From Stichopus chloronotus (taxonomy: Eukaryota; Echinodermata; Holothuroidea; Aspidochirotida; Stichopodidae), in contig CM037838.1 of NCBI GenBank assembly GCA_021234535.1, forward strand, positions 15,261,966-15,325,965: 64,000 bases of DNA, written 5' to 3'. Shown piece by piece: positions 50,587 through 63,403 of this stretch. Made by a program: the position numbers and the translations under genes. The notes under the pieces are model-generated. The model did no database searches. It worked only from the letters and a program-made list of their open reading frames with translations, and had not been told where the DNA came from. Position 1 is the first letter of the stretch, and each line of letters begins with the position of its first letter.

Positions 50587-51211
50587 GTAGAAGATAACTA
50601 AGCGCTGTAATTTGAATTCGTTCAGCTTTCTACACACTCATGTCAACAAAAGAAAATTAAAAACATGTTCATGTTCTGTTCATATTTTTAAATTGGAAAT
50701 TATTATGTTCTCGTAGTAGGGTTATCACTCAATAAGCATTTCCTATGGGTTGATTGTTTTGATATTTCCCTAAAACCGAGTTTGGCACGATAGCAGGTAC
50801 AAACAAAAATATCGGAAAAAAAATAACGACGACAAACACAATATCCTTGCAGATGTAAGTTGGTTTTCTTTGGATAGCTTTATTTTAGAGAGACTGAAAT
50901 CAATACAGTTGTTAACACCTCGGAAAACTTCAGATGTTAACCTCAGACTCAATCAACAGGTTCAAAGGTCAAAACCATTTGGACTTTTTGTTCAGTCTTA
51001 TCTGTTTTGAATATCTCATGTTACATTTACTTCTCTATATGATTTGAATTCACATTGAGCAATATTGCTTTGCACACATCACTTCTTACCTTGTCATTAT
51101 TTTGAGTATGTATATGACGAGATGTTTAACAGATAAAGCGTTATTAGTTGCTTAAGTAACATCAACTAGTTACAATAATTAATGTTTCTAATTATGCAAT
51201 ATTCTTTATAG

Positions 51212-52753
51212 CCACGCCTCTCTGGCAGGTTACTTTTCAAACAGGTAGATGAGATGTGCTGTTTCTTATCTACAGAAGCCAAGAAAATACTGATAGAGGC
51301 ACTGAAGAAAAGATACCAGTTACAATATGACGCAATCCAGCCAATACCGTTTATCAGGGACAGACTGTATTGTGTAGATCAAGTATTTGTAGAGGGTGGT
51401 ACAGTAACAGAATCAGGGATAAGGCTGGAATCATACAAAGGTATCTTCACGGATTCTCGAGTTAAAGCGAAACGACGAATCATAGAAGCAGAAGCAGGGT
51501 ATGGTAAATCAACTGTAACCCTACAGCTAGCGTATGATTGGTGTAATGGTGTAAAGGATTCACCTTTGAGAAACGTAGAGATTCTGGTTCTCCTCCGGTT
51601 GAGACAATTGAACAAAGATGTATCCATTTATCAAGCAATTAAAACCTTTTTAGTACAAACTGATACACGGATCAAATCCACTGATATCAAGTACGTCATT
51701 GAGAATTGTTCTTCTGTTGAGGTATTACTAGACGGATATGACGAGTACCCTGACAGGGACGGAGATACAGGAAGTGACGTAGGACAAATCATTACAATGA
51801 AAATGTTTCAAATGTTTGATGTTGCCCTGACAACGAGATATCTTCCAAAGGATTACGATAGATCAAATACAAAGAGAGTTAGATTAGTTGGTTTTGATGA
51901 TAAGGCACGTGATCAGTACATTCGTAAGGCTGTTACCGGGGAAGATGAAGAGAGCGTTGCTAAGATAAAACGCGCTTTAAAAGATAATCCGATCCTTGGA
52001 GATTTGTGTGACGTTCCTCTCTTCTTTGTAATGTTTGCTCACATGACTCATGAGAACGAAGAATTTCAGAAGTTTAGCTCTGTGACGGAGTTCTTTCGTT
52101 TCATGATAAAATGTTTCCACACTCACTTGCAAAACAAAACACGAGATCGAAACACAAAGACGTATAATGTTGAATATGAACTAAACTTTGCAGAACTGAG
52201 TAAGGTAGCCTTTGAAGGTCTGAGTAGGGAAAACCAACAACTCACGTGGAATAAGAGAGAGATGATAAATCGGCTTGGTCAAGGCTTTTATAATCACTAT
52301 ATTGCGGTTGGTATCTTGGTAGAGGAAGAAGTGTTTGATGAGAGAAACGGACAGACAAAGATTGAAGTTAGGTTTTATCATAAATTATTCTGTGAATGGT
52401 ATGCTTGTTTTACTCTGGTAGACATTGTTGCTAGAACAAGTGAAGCACAACTAAGCAGATGTTTTCGTAACATTGATCCATTTGACCTTCAGTACCTCTT
52501 TCGATTCAGCTGTGGGATTAATCCAAGAGCTGGGAGTAAAATAATAGAATACTTGAAGAGAAGGAGAGACGGTGATAAGTTTGTAATTCTCTGCATCCTG
52601 GAACAAACTGGTAAAGTAGATGACATCAAGGAGACCATCAGGGATCTTTGTTCAAGGAATGTGGAGATACATGGTGAAGGGTCCCTTGCTGCACAAAGTA
52701 AACTACTACAGCGATCAATCATTCAGCTCCTTGAGATTGCAGCCAAGTATGAC
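51212..52753 (+). CDS. NACHT-domain exon of NLR-type receptor, gene 2 (internal exon, partial gene)
   Basis: This exon is the paralogue of 325-1866, with identical length (514 codons), identical phases and no gaps. About 41 residues differ, giving roughly 92% identity. Walker A (EAGYGKST, residues 94-101), Walker B (VLLDGYDEY, about 171-179), LTTRY, DVPLFF and FYHKLFCEWYA are all intact, so the domain should be functional. Six of the first 14 residues differ, much more than elsewhere. Acceptor ttatag ends at 51211 and donor gtaagt starts at 52754. The ATG at 51254 is an internal methionine, not a demonstrated start, because the open frame continues in from the acceptor. The next exon is 57749-57987. 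Regulation and ligand are not visible. Confidence 0.92.
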
Positions 52754-55700
52754 GTAAGTACAATTAATTTGCTATTAATACGCTGCTAAGCACGTCTTTT
52801 CTCTTTTTATTTTTGCAAAAATATATTTGAATAAAAACATAGTTCAATCATATGTGACAATGCCTCTGATTTTTTTTTTTTAATCAGCGAGAAAAAAAAA
52901 AAATCGTTAGACAGACTATATACTTTCAACAAAAAGTTTTACACATATATTTCTAACATTAAGAGATGAAACTTGATTCATGTAACACAGTTTAGACAAT
53001 GAATCCATCATATTACCGTGTAAGGTAATAACTGAAGAATTATTGAAAAGATGAATTTACAGTCGGTTGTTCCTGTTATCTGGGAGAATGCATTGCTCAT
53101 AAAGGCTAAAAATACTCTTTAATTTTGCAAGTTTCTTCGGGTAATGTTAATTTGAATGACTGCAAAAGCTGCAAGCATTTAAAGTCTTTTAAATAGAGTC
53201 TTTTATTTTTTTGGAAAGAACTCATCGGCACTATAATTCCTTGTTTGTAAATGAATTTGTATAAACGCAGTATTAGTAAAGGAAGAAATGACACCTCTAG
53301 GTGATCAGCACCACCATGAACTAACTGATGCAGAATGAACTGAAAGTGTGATGAGAGAGTTGGGTGTCATAGTTACCACTGGAGGGAAAAACAACTGACT
53401 TACCCTCTCACATTGTGTTTTGAACGCGTTCAGAAGAGACTGTATCGTTATCTATCTTGAAAGCATTTTATAGAACAGAAGGAACCGGAAATCAACAGGA
53501 AAGGAATTTCACGGAACAAAAAATCCATTGAGCACAGCACGAGCCATGCAAAAAGTAAAAGAAAATGCGAACAAAGAAAACAAAAAATTGTGTACACTCT
53601 AAGACACACTGTAGCGAATGGGCCGTTCAATGGGCATTTATGGTTGTCCAGTACTGTTTAGGATTTTCATAAGTCAGACACTGACAAGAAAACTAATGAG
53701 TTGGAAAATAAAAATTCCAAGTGAACGGCTAGTCCAGCAATAAAGTGATTACTTGAGCGATCGTAACTATCCAGACTTACTCGAAGAGTTGCGTACATGG
53801 GTCGGGTTTGTAACGTGCTGGATGACATTCCAGAACACTTGCTCTCAAGGCAGATCTTTACAAAAACAAAAGTCAATTTACAATATTAAGCTCGCGACCT
53901 CTTCATTATCTTTTATTAGTATTTGTACTTTAGATTCCCCTTGTCCATTGCACCCGACTCATAGGAGTGACAATTCTGACATCATTAGTTTTCGTCACAA
54001 ACCTCCTTCTTTATCTATATGATGCAATGAAATATTCTCATTGTTTCATATTCATATCTTTGTAAAATAATTTTCGGAGTATTTGTGGTATGTCAATGTT
54101 AAACATTCCTTCAGTTGTGTTAGTATTCGTTTGAGTGAAACTTAAATAATCAATGGATACTTTAATATTAAATCTACTAAGTTCTGTGTAATTAGCCAAT
54201 GATTGAGAGTAGAAGGATATTGAAGATGTTCAGTTATGTAATATCAGCCGAAATATTGTCCTAAATTTTGCAAAATTGATCAACATCTAATTTAGAATAC
54301 GATCATAGTATTCCAGCATGAGAAACAAATGTTTCAAATTTGAATTATATTCATAGTTGCAAACTGTTTCTTTCTAGGTTTACAGTTACCATAGATTTCC
54401 ACATCAGCCTTTAAATTAATCTGAAGTAAAAATTCAATTACTTTCACTAACAGCAGTATGGTTCTGCATCAAAAGATTGACAATTGCAAACATATCTCTA
54501 TACAAGCCATTAGAAATATTATAACTTAATCAAAACATTGAAATTAATAAAAAAAAATGAATTTGTCAGCATTATGTAATTTTTAAACGAAACTGTTACT
54601 CATGCAAAGAAATTGGTCCTGAGGGCAGAAATGTTATTTGTAGTGTATCAACAAGATAAAAGAAAAGTAAAATACTGGGCCAAATAACATTGCACCGGCG
54701 ACCAGCGGATCAGAGGTGTCTAATAGCTTTATCAAATCTTGTAATTGTGGCACACTGCCATCATTTTTTTGAGTGATACATAGAGTTCTTTATGTTTATC
54801 AAAACTGTCTCGTTTACCAATGGTAAACCACGGTTTCCTTGCTATTGGTAGATTTATCGATCTCCTTAATATTCATTTGTACTTAATTCAATCAATTAAT
54901 TGATAATCATGGAACATGGGAAATAACTTATCAATGATTATTCGTTAGATTTACTGTGTTCACATACAAGTTTAACTGTAGTAACATATGTTTTCGCTGT
55001 GATCATATTATAGTGTTCGTGATGACAGTACTGGCTTTGAACAACTCACAGAAAAGTCTACAGCATCTGTCATTTCTGTGAAATTTTAAACTAATTTAGT
55101 GCAAGTAGGTACTTATTCAGTACAATGGTTTTACTCCATGATCAAGCAATTTTAGTCATGAATGACTGTGGTAGGTCCTAAAGATACAGTTTTTCGTATC
55201 CTGCGTGATATGGCTATGCCTTGGGCTAGAAAACTGGATGGGTGGCGTAATGTCTGTGTGGTCTGTTTAGGTCCAGGGAGTGAATATATTATTTATTTAA
55301 ATGTCTCAAAACATTAAGCTACAACAGCTTTCGTTCTTGACGTAAACAGTTTATGAGTATGAGCAATGAGGGCATCAAAATCACATGCAAGCATTATATG
55401 TTTATTATGCATTCGACTTGTTTTCCTTCTCTTCTTTTATAAAAAGAAGCCAACTATATCTAAAACGTTTGCACCTGTAGACCTACACTTAACACACAAC
55501 AATCTATGAGTAATGTCAAAAGAAACACCTGTACGTGAAATTAGTGAAAGAGCTCAGGCGGTTGTTACAAACTCCTTTTTTTAACTGTCGTCTGTGTATA
55601 TTGACTGTGCATACATTACATGTAGTATTCACCATGTACCGTCGTGTGTGCTCCGTTCGTTAATGCGATAAATGTGGGGACACTATTTTAAACTCTCTTT

Positions 55701-57748
55701 CTTAGTTGATTGGTTATATAATCACAGTGTGTTTGTTGACAGAAGAATCATTTAAGTAATAACACTTTGACGGTAAGGATAGACCTAAGGCATGGTAAAT
55801 TGACTTACAGGATCGTTAATATTTAAGGATTAATTTGCAACTCAGTGAGGACGTAAAGTTAAAGTAATATTTGTGTTGGTCATAGGTAACTATGCCGTTA
55901 GGATACTGATAATGTAACCCCCTGAAAAAAAAAAGAAGAGATTTTCTTAAAACTCAGGAAGAAATAACTATTTCACTAATAAGAATAAGATACCTACATG
56001 TTCCAAACGATTGATGTGTTCTCATTAACTTGAGTTTTTATTTCCAAAATCTTATCATTTAAGAAATAACATTACGCTCAGTTGACTTAGTGCTAATGGA
56101 AATTAAATGTATTCAAGAAAGCAAGCTGTGATGAATCGGTTTGTCGTTGAATGGTAAAGTGTCACAAATAATTTGAAAGATTTAAGTTCTCGGCAAAACT
56201 TCAGACTCTTCCTAACATTCACAATTAGGCATTTACTATAAGAATCAACAATTTTTTTTTTATCCATAAACTGTCATATTCCAGACTGCTCACACCATTA
56301 CTTAAACTTTAGAAATCTATGCACATTTTGCCAAGTTCTGTTGGGTAGCAGCGTCCATACTTTTGCAGTTAGGATAATTCAAAATAATTTTGAATCAACT
56401 TGAATTACTCAGTTGCAAATGTAACATTTATCGTAGATAAAGCAAAAGTTCCTTGTACGATTTCCTTTCATCATTAATTCGACAAAATATGAACATGGCT
56501 GTATATTTTGTAATGCAAGAGCATTATATTGCATCACAAAATCTACAGCCATAAACAATATTACATTGTTTAATGTGATGTATCTATTTTAAAATTTAAA
56601 AGAGACTAAGCTTAGGCTTGATGAAACTTCAGAATCCCTCCCGTCCCTCTTCTTTCAAAAATATAAAAGATAACTAAGACCTTTATTTCATTAAAGTTCT
56701 TATGATAAAGAGGAAAATGGGGAGCAAAAAACTCATTCAATGTACCGTGAATGTTTGTTAATAATATTTGTTTAGTGTCTGCGAGTTTAGTTCAAAGACT
56801 ATGTAATGTTATTTCCAAAGACTAAAATGTAGAGAAAAGACTGGAAAGTAGAGAAAAGTAACACCGCCATAGGTTTTTAATCCTGGCGAACTATATAGAG
56901 TATGAAGTATACGATACTCTACCGGGAGAGATGACATAATTTGATCTTTGTAACAGACACAGCACCAGCATCTCAGAACGTCATTTAATATTCGTGTATA
57001 CCAGACCAGGAGACTGGAAGATACTGAAGATAAATAAACAAGGTTTAACAAGTATAAAAATATAATATTTAAATTACGCTAGACAGTTACTTTACATACC
57101 TTTTGTTTTAATTTATGGTTGACGGTATTTTTTTATTTGGAATATTGTTATCTAGTATTAATTTATTTGCCAGGCAAGTAATTAGACAACTGAAGATGTG
57201 ATAAAATACTCTTCTTATATTACTTTACCACTACGTCTGGTTTCCTAATAAGCTCGTTAATTTAGGTTTTGAAAACACAGTTAAAATTTCATTTCGACGT
57301 CAAAGCAAGTAACCTAAATCCATAAAATTCACAGCAACATCAAAGAAAATATAAGAAAACATACATAAGAGCAACGGTTAATACTTTTTTCGATCAACTG
57401 GAACTGATTAAACAATATTGCAAATTAATGACCTACAAAGAGTGATAAATTGTATCCTAAAATACTTCCCAAAATAACTTTTATCTGCAGATTAACTGTT
57501 AGATCCTAATACATTTCTTTCCATTATGTGATGTAACATTACGCAAAATAATTGGCAAACATAAAAACTAAATATCCTATATATTATTCAATAAATTTAC
57601 TGCCACCTTGTGTATGTACTATATTTTCCTTACATTACATTCCTGAATTACTCAATTAATCAAAACATATTTATCTATTATATTATCATTGTTATCTTTA
57701 TTATTATCCTTTCATTATTATTCTTTCATTATCATTCTTTCATTCTAG
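52754..57748 (+). other. Intron between NACHT and LRR-type exons, gene 2
   Basis: This 5.0-kb intron, GT at 52754 to AG at 57747-57748, aligns with the 9.9-kb intron of gene 1 minus the copy-1-only blocks. It keeps about 120 bp near 54,180-54,305 and about 64 bp near 56,440-56,504 that copy 1 lacks. No gene is seen inside it. Confidence 0.8.
56498..56551. repeat. Near-perfect 54-bp inverted repeat (hairpin)
   Basis: The arms are GGCTGTA.ATTTTGT.ATGCAA and its complement TTGCAT.ACAAAAT.TACAGCC, about 22 nt each with a loop of about 10 nt. In copy 1 (10,505-10,552) the right arm is intact, but a 64-bp deletion removed the outer left arm. It could be a tiny MITE-like element or a structured RNA; nothing shows transcription beyond its position in an intron. 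Confidence 0.75.
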
Positions 57749-57987
57749 ATTCCTATCTACAGTGTGTTCCTACTCCACTGTTCTCCTAGATTATCTGAGT
57801 CTGGTCTTACCCCCCAGTCTGGTCTTACCCCTCAGTCTGGTCTTATCCTTCAGTCTGGTCTCTCTCTCTCTATCCTGAGTTCACTCCAGCGGCTAGTGAT
57901 CGGTGACTCCGACAGGAGACTAACTACTGAAGAGTTTGTGGCCATCTTAGTTTACTCCTCACAGTGTACAAGCTTGAAGGAGCTGAC
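57749..57987 (+). CDS. LRR-type exon with in-frame hexapeptide repeat, gene 2
   Basis: This exon of 239 nt (79 codons plus 2) follows cattctag and ends at gtaagt (57988). It is the same as 11739-11995 but one 18-nt unit shorter (57797-57868, four units), with phases preserved. After IPIYSVFLLHCSPRLS and the repeat, the segment LSSLQRLVIGD ... CTSLKEL is leucine-rich-repeat-like. The differing length with intact frame and identical splice sites supports real coding in both genes. Further LRR exons are expected downstream but were not recognised before the window ends. Confidence 0.85.
57797..57868 (+). repeat. 18-bp coding minisatellite, 4 units
   Basis: Four tandem 18-nt units (cagtctggtcttacccct type) encode QSGLTP-like hexapeptides; five units are present in gene 1. 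Confidence 0.9.
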
Positions 57988-60900
57988 GTAAGTATTCCTT
58001 TGTATATATTAGTATCATTATAACAGTTCAGTGAATAGATGTAATCAATATAAGGCATCGTTATTATTAAAATGAGAATAAAAGGAGTAGGATAAATATA
58101 ATTTTTGTCAATTAATTTATTTTAGTTACATTCCTTTGGTGTTAAATATTTTTATGCCTCGTTCACACTAGTTTCGTCGTTTTGTAACTTAGAGGTATTT
58201 TGATATTTAAATTTGTGTTCCAGGTTTGGTTATTTTGTATCTTTGATAAGTATTGAAGTATCGTAAATGATTATGATAAGCATAGAATAATAGGTATTAA
58301 GTAATGATTAACGTACATGACACTTTTAGAAAGTGAGTCTACATAACGTTATACACGTATTACGAATTGACAGTACAGTATCGTATCTTATAGTAAACAT
58401 TGATATTTTTTGTCAAGTTAGAGAATTGCTTTGCTAAGAATTATTTTATTTCCTGGATGATCTGTTCTGGAAGTGAGTTTTAAGTAAATATATTTTCCAC
58501 TTTAACCCGATTTTCTTTTGGAAATCGCAACTCATGCATATTAGTCGGACTAGAAAAAAGAGGTATTCAATGTAAGACTAGATCATATTTTTATCTTAGG
58601 TGGCTTCAGTGATATTTTAGAGCCAAAAATAAACGCTAAGATGATAGAACAATAAATAATACCCAAAACAAAAGATGACTAGATCTAGTCTAATCCATTT
58701 GGATAAAAAGATTAAACTAATTAATCTGAAAGAAAAAAAAATAGTACTAAGTTAAGCAATCATTGTATGAGAGAAAAAGAAGTAAGACTCATCAAACAAT
58801 TATTATTTCGATTAATTGCAGGTAAAACGCATCAGTGGCAGTAACGTTATGATAAAAATAGAAACAAGACCTTCATAAAACAACTATAATGTTACAGGTA
58901 TATTTGAAAGTGATAACCAAGACTAAATGCGTCTAGTTTAGACATAGGGAGCGTAAAGTCGCCGTCAGATTATCCATTTATTACCTTAAGATTATAAGAA
59001 AATTAACATAAAGCATGCCTGAAAAAAAAACATAATATTTATTGACATAATATTTATTGACCTACTTTGCTCTATTTATGTAAAGATTATGCCATTTGCT
59101 GAATAAGATCTGGCTTTGTCTTAAACCGCGGTTCCAGGTTCTCCGTCACCCTCACCGTGTCTGCCTGTTATTCTTTCAATCACTAAACATTTCATAATCT
59201 CAGAGTTTTTTTTTTTCTTTCATTGAGATTCTTTATACCCACATTCAACTTTTTTTTTTTCTTTCCGTGCGTGTAACCTTTCAACATAAGCCATAATCAA
59301 TGGGGACTTTGTCTGCTGTTTTGACTAGGAAAAATTATACAAGCTACGGGGATGATCACTAGTTTAGGAGCAAAGGTTGTTGTATGATGTTTTTAAATTA
59401 CTTCTACGATTTTTCGTTTGGATTTTTCAAAGTACTTCGCAAACCCCTAACATTGCTATGGACCCCTATTTTTTTTCCACAAAGCTCTACGATCCCATTT
59501 ACCCTTTGACGACCACCTTCACGGACCCTCCCCCCCAGGAGTGCACGGACCCCAGGTTGAGAATCACTGTTTCACGGGATGGAAAATAAATCCTACACAT
59601 CCAAATTCCAATTCCGAGGTTGTTTAATTGATGATATGTAAGATGTTAAAAGACATTCACTAAAAAGTGAAGTTTGCAATAATTTGTAATGTCCTTCTTG
59701 GGCAACTCACATCACATGGTTTAGTTGCCTGTTGAAATTACAATGTTCATAATTATCGTTTAAAATTTGACTTTCTTTATTGGGAACATTATTTTGTGAA
59801 GGGGGCATCTGTAGATGTGTTTAGGTCACCTGATAACAGTGTTAATAGGGAGCAGTGATCACATTTCGTAACAAGTTTTAATAGCTTCTGCAGGCGAACC
59901 AAATGAAATGAAAAGAAGCAAAGTAATTTGAGTTGTACAAGAAAGACGGCCCAAACTGTTGTAGAATTCGCCATTTTAAATTTAGTTATGCCCTAACACT
60001 ATATGTCTAACTCAAAAATGGTTTCAATGTCAGGATGCTAATTGGACTATTTGCAGGTTACCATAAGCAGTTGCGGACGGACCTCAAATTAACATTCAGG
60101 GGACGAACAAAAAAACGAGATTTTTACGAGAAAAATCATATCAGAATAAATAAAATTCATAAACTAATTAATATATATGAACAAAAAGTAGAAATGATTG
60201 GTTTAATACATTGCGTAATAATTATATGACGAAAACAAAACTGTCGAAAACAAAACTCTTCAAACGATCATGAGTTCGATAAATTGCACGTGACATTTTG
60301 ACATTCATCAACAGCACAAGCTGAAATAAGTCAAGTACATTATATAAAAAAAAATACTTATCAGGTGACATTTAATTCATGATGTTTATAATGCAAACGG
60401 CTTCTGGTTTCAATAACGTAACATAAAGCCACATTCAGATCATCAACCTCAAGCTTAACTTACTTAAATTGTCAACTTAATTCTTATCTGGTATAGTATA
60501 AAATAATGTAATTCTGATGTAGGTTTGCTATAAACGATTTACAACTGGATATATTTTCATTTGCCACGAACCATTCACTCCATTTTCCCTCACCCTCGTC
60601 GTGTCCTATAATTCTTTCTTCTACAGTTACAGTAACCTTTGTTCCCAGAAAGTGTTTTTTTTTTTTTTTGTGTTGGTGTGTTTTTTTTATGTGTGTGAGA
60701 GACTTTTTGCCCTATGTACCTTTTTGTTTTAAGTTCTCTAACCTAAACGCAAGTGCGCCCCCTTTAGTTCCTTAACAGGTCCTCGATGTTGCCGTGCCTT
60801 CAATTGGCGACACAAAATCCTGTCAATATTTATCTATGATACGGTGCCATTCGAATTTTGTCACGTATAAAAGAAGCCGATTCCGTGTTCTTTTATCAGT

Positions 60901-61449
60901 ATATGTTACAACGATTCTTGTTCATCTTAAAGAGGGGGGGGGTGGGTTGACATGGGGGGAGTGGGATTGACATTACGCTGAACGCAAAACAATAATAATA
61001 CATTAAACTCCTTGACGATTATATAAATAGAAATACACCTTCACCGCCTGCTGAGAAATTATTAGCATGATAATAGACATGTTATGAGCCAGACAAAAGA
61101 TATGCAGAAATAGACACACTGTAGACATTCTGAATGTCGTTGGCTCACGTAACCATGGATACGGGTGACCTTAGAGCAGAGGAGGAGAGAAATATCATAA
61201 GTCATAATGTCATGAGTATTTAAACAGAGTTATTTCCCTTCACCGTTTTTTTTTTTCCGTTTTCATTCTGTTTAATTTCCTCTTTATTTGACACTCAGTT
61301 ACGGATGAAGGGAACTCTCTGTGGAGAAGCGATATTTGTTTTCTGTAATGTTTTCAGGGGTGTCACTATGATCTGATAATTTAAGAAAGGGAACATTTTG
61401 TCATACTTTTGTGGATGACATGTAATTTTTAGCGGAGAGCTTCGACAAC
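57988..61449. other. Non-coding DNA downstream of the LRR-type exon, copy 2
   Basis: Aligns with copy 1 downstream sequence but lacks the block equivalent to 13,246-14,646, with the junction near 59,288-59,300. It retains the right part of the hAT-like element, ending at 59,569. No coding exon was recognised. Confidence 0.6.
59300..59569. mobile_element. hAT-like element, right part only (copy 2)
   Basis: It matches the right part of the element at 14,087-14,929 and ends with the same inverted terminus (reverse complement CAGTGATTCTCAACCTGGGG). The left end was lost with the 1.4-kb deletion. Confidence 0.55.
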
Positions 61450-63403
61450 TTTTTTCATTTCATTTTCATTTATTTGTTTTTCACATCAAACATATTTGCA
61501 TACATGTATATACAATAATTACAATAACTGGAGTAAACCGTTTATTTATGATGTGAAGGAAGTTGAACGAAAAATCCTCACGGGCTTGGCGAAGTGCTCA
61601 ACTCCCTAGTGCAATAGCAGAAAAAAGAAAAGAAGAGACAACGAAAACTTAAAAAGATAGTTAACACCTCCAACCCCCGCCACATCCCAAAGCACCATCA
61701 TTCCTACATACATGGCTACCCATTATGGGCCTGCTTTCGCATAATAAAGTAGAGAAAAGCAGGGCTCCGGACAGTAGAACATCAATAAGAACTTAAATAC
61801 AGTTTAGCAAGATTACACTTGAAAGATCTTACACTAGGACTGTCCATTACTTTCTTGGGTAGGGTATTCCAAAGATTAATGGCACGATGCCGAAAGCTCT
61901 ACGGAGAACGGAATATGCGACATACAGTATGTAGAAGAAGCTGAGGATAACGTGTGTTGTAATTGTGAACATGAGTGCTAGTTGTGAAAAAGTTTGAAAA
62001 GGCGTGTTGTAACAGGTTGTGGGTAAAGCGATAGGTGAATGAAGCTATTCCTAGATTGATAATGTCGTAAAGTTTAAGTAAGTTCAACATTTTGAAAAGA
62101 GGATCGGTGTGATCACGTGGACCACAGTGACAAATATGTCGAACAGCCCTTTTCTGTGAAAGAACAAGACTATTTAAGTATTACTTATTGGTACTAGACC
62201 ACACAGTACTGCAATAAGTGAAATGTGGATAAACTAAAGTGAAGTACAAGGTACGTAGGACACTTCTGGGAAGAATGTATTTGAGCCTACCAATAATACC
62301 GACCCCTTTTGCAACATGGGAGGATAAGTAGTGAATGTGCTCATGTCAGGTTAGTTTGGAGTCAATAATTACTCCCAAGAATTTTACTTTAATAACTAAG
62401 TCAAGTTTGTCACCATTAATATTTATGTTGAAATTGTGATGATTGTTACACTTATAGCCATTAAAAACCATAAACTTTGTTTTGCTAATATTTACGGATA
62501 ACTTAATAACCGAAAACTAATTACAGTAATGACTAAGTCAGCACTTTTAAAGTGAGTGTACTGTTTCTTGAAAGTCAAATAGCTTTTAAACCAATCGAGT
62601 GGGGGACCTCTAATACTGTAGTGGGAGTGTTTAGTTAATAAAATACTGTGGACGACAGTGTCAAACGCTTTTGACAAATCCAAAAAATGCCAATGGAAGT
62701 CTGCCTATTTGCGATAGCTTTGTTTAGTTTATCAATAGCATCAATAAGAGCAGTTTCGGTGGAATGACCTGGAGGGAAACCATATTGACAATTAGAGAAC
62801 ACTTCAAGCTTGCTTAGAAAGGTTTGTACTCTGTTGAAAACTAGCCTTTCTAAAATTTTAGAAAGACAGGGCAACACCGAAATGGGGCGATAGTTTACAA
62901 ACTGATTTTGATCACCTTTTTTGAATAACGGAACAACTTTAGCCACTTTTAACTTTTCAGGGAAGATGCCATGCGTGAGGGAAGCATTGAAGATATGTAT
63001 GAGAGGTTTTGAGATGAATGGGATCACTTTACGAACAATGGCAGGATGCAGACCGTCACTACCAGCTGATTTTGTAGGATTCAAACAATCAAAGGCGATC
63101 TTTACAAATTCATCATTGCTAATAGGAGAGAAAAATAAAGAGGAAAGGCTACTGCAGGCTAAGTAGTTTTTCGTGGGAGAAACATAAGGAATTTCTTCGG
63201 CAAGCGAAGGCCCAAGATTGATAAAGAAGTCATTAAAAGCGTTAGCAATGCTTACTGGATCTGTAAAAGACTTATCGCAATCAATGAATTTATCCGGGTA
63301 AGAACTAGCGCATCAAATGATGTGTTAATATCACTTTTCCTATAAATATGATCCCAACTAGCAAGTGACAACTAACAACTAACAAGTTTGGTATAGTACC
63401 AAC
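61450..63403 (-). mobile_element. Decayed, truncated non-LTR retrotransposon (CR1/L2/Jockey-type LINE)
   Basis: This insertion is absent from copy 1, where gacaac runs straight into cttcttgg near 16,790. It is antisense to the NLR gene. Read on the - strand it starts inside the reverse-transcriptase ORF at about 63,302. RT motifs present are KSAGSDGLHP, KVAKVVPLFKKGD, YRPISVLP, QYGFPPGHSTETAL and DLSKAFDTV. The frame shifts between 62,683 and 62,635. The YADD catalytic segment is missing, because the sequence jumps from the ..[11 protein letters not shown] region to [11 protein letters not shown] (about 62,500). A C-terminal RT-associated region runs to about 61,790 with further stops, then a 3' region with an (atgaaa)-like tail at 61,450-61,476. 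A 4-bp caac may be the target duplication. It is dead: 5'-truncated, frameshifted and internally deleted. Confidence 0.88.

Noticed and set aside
62921..63166. 81-codon + strand frame
   Set aside because: It is the antisense shadow of the LINE reverse-transcriptase frame.
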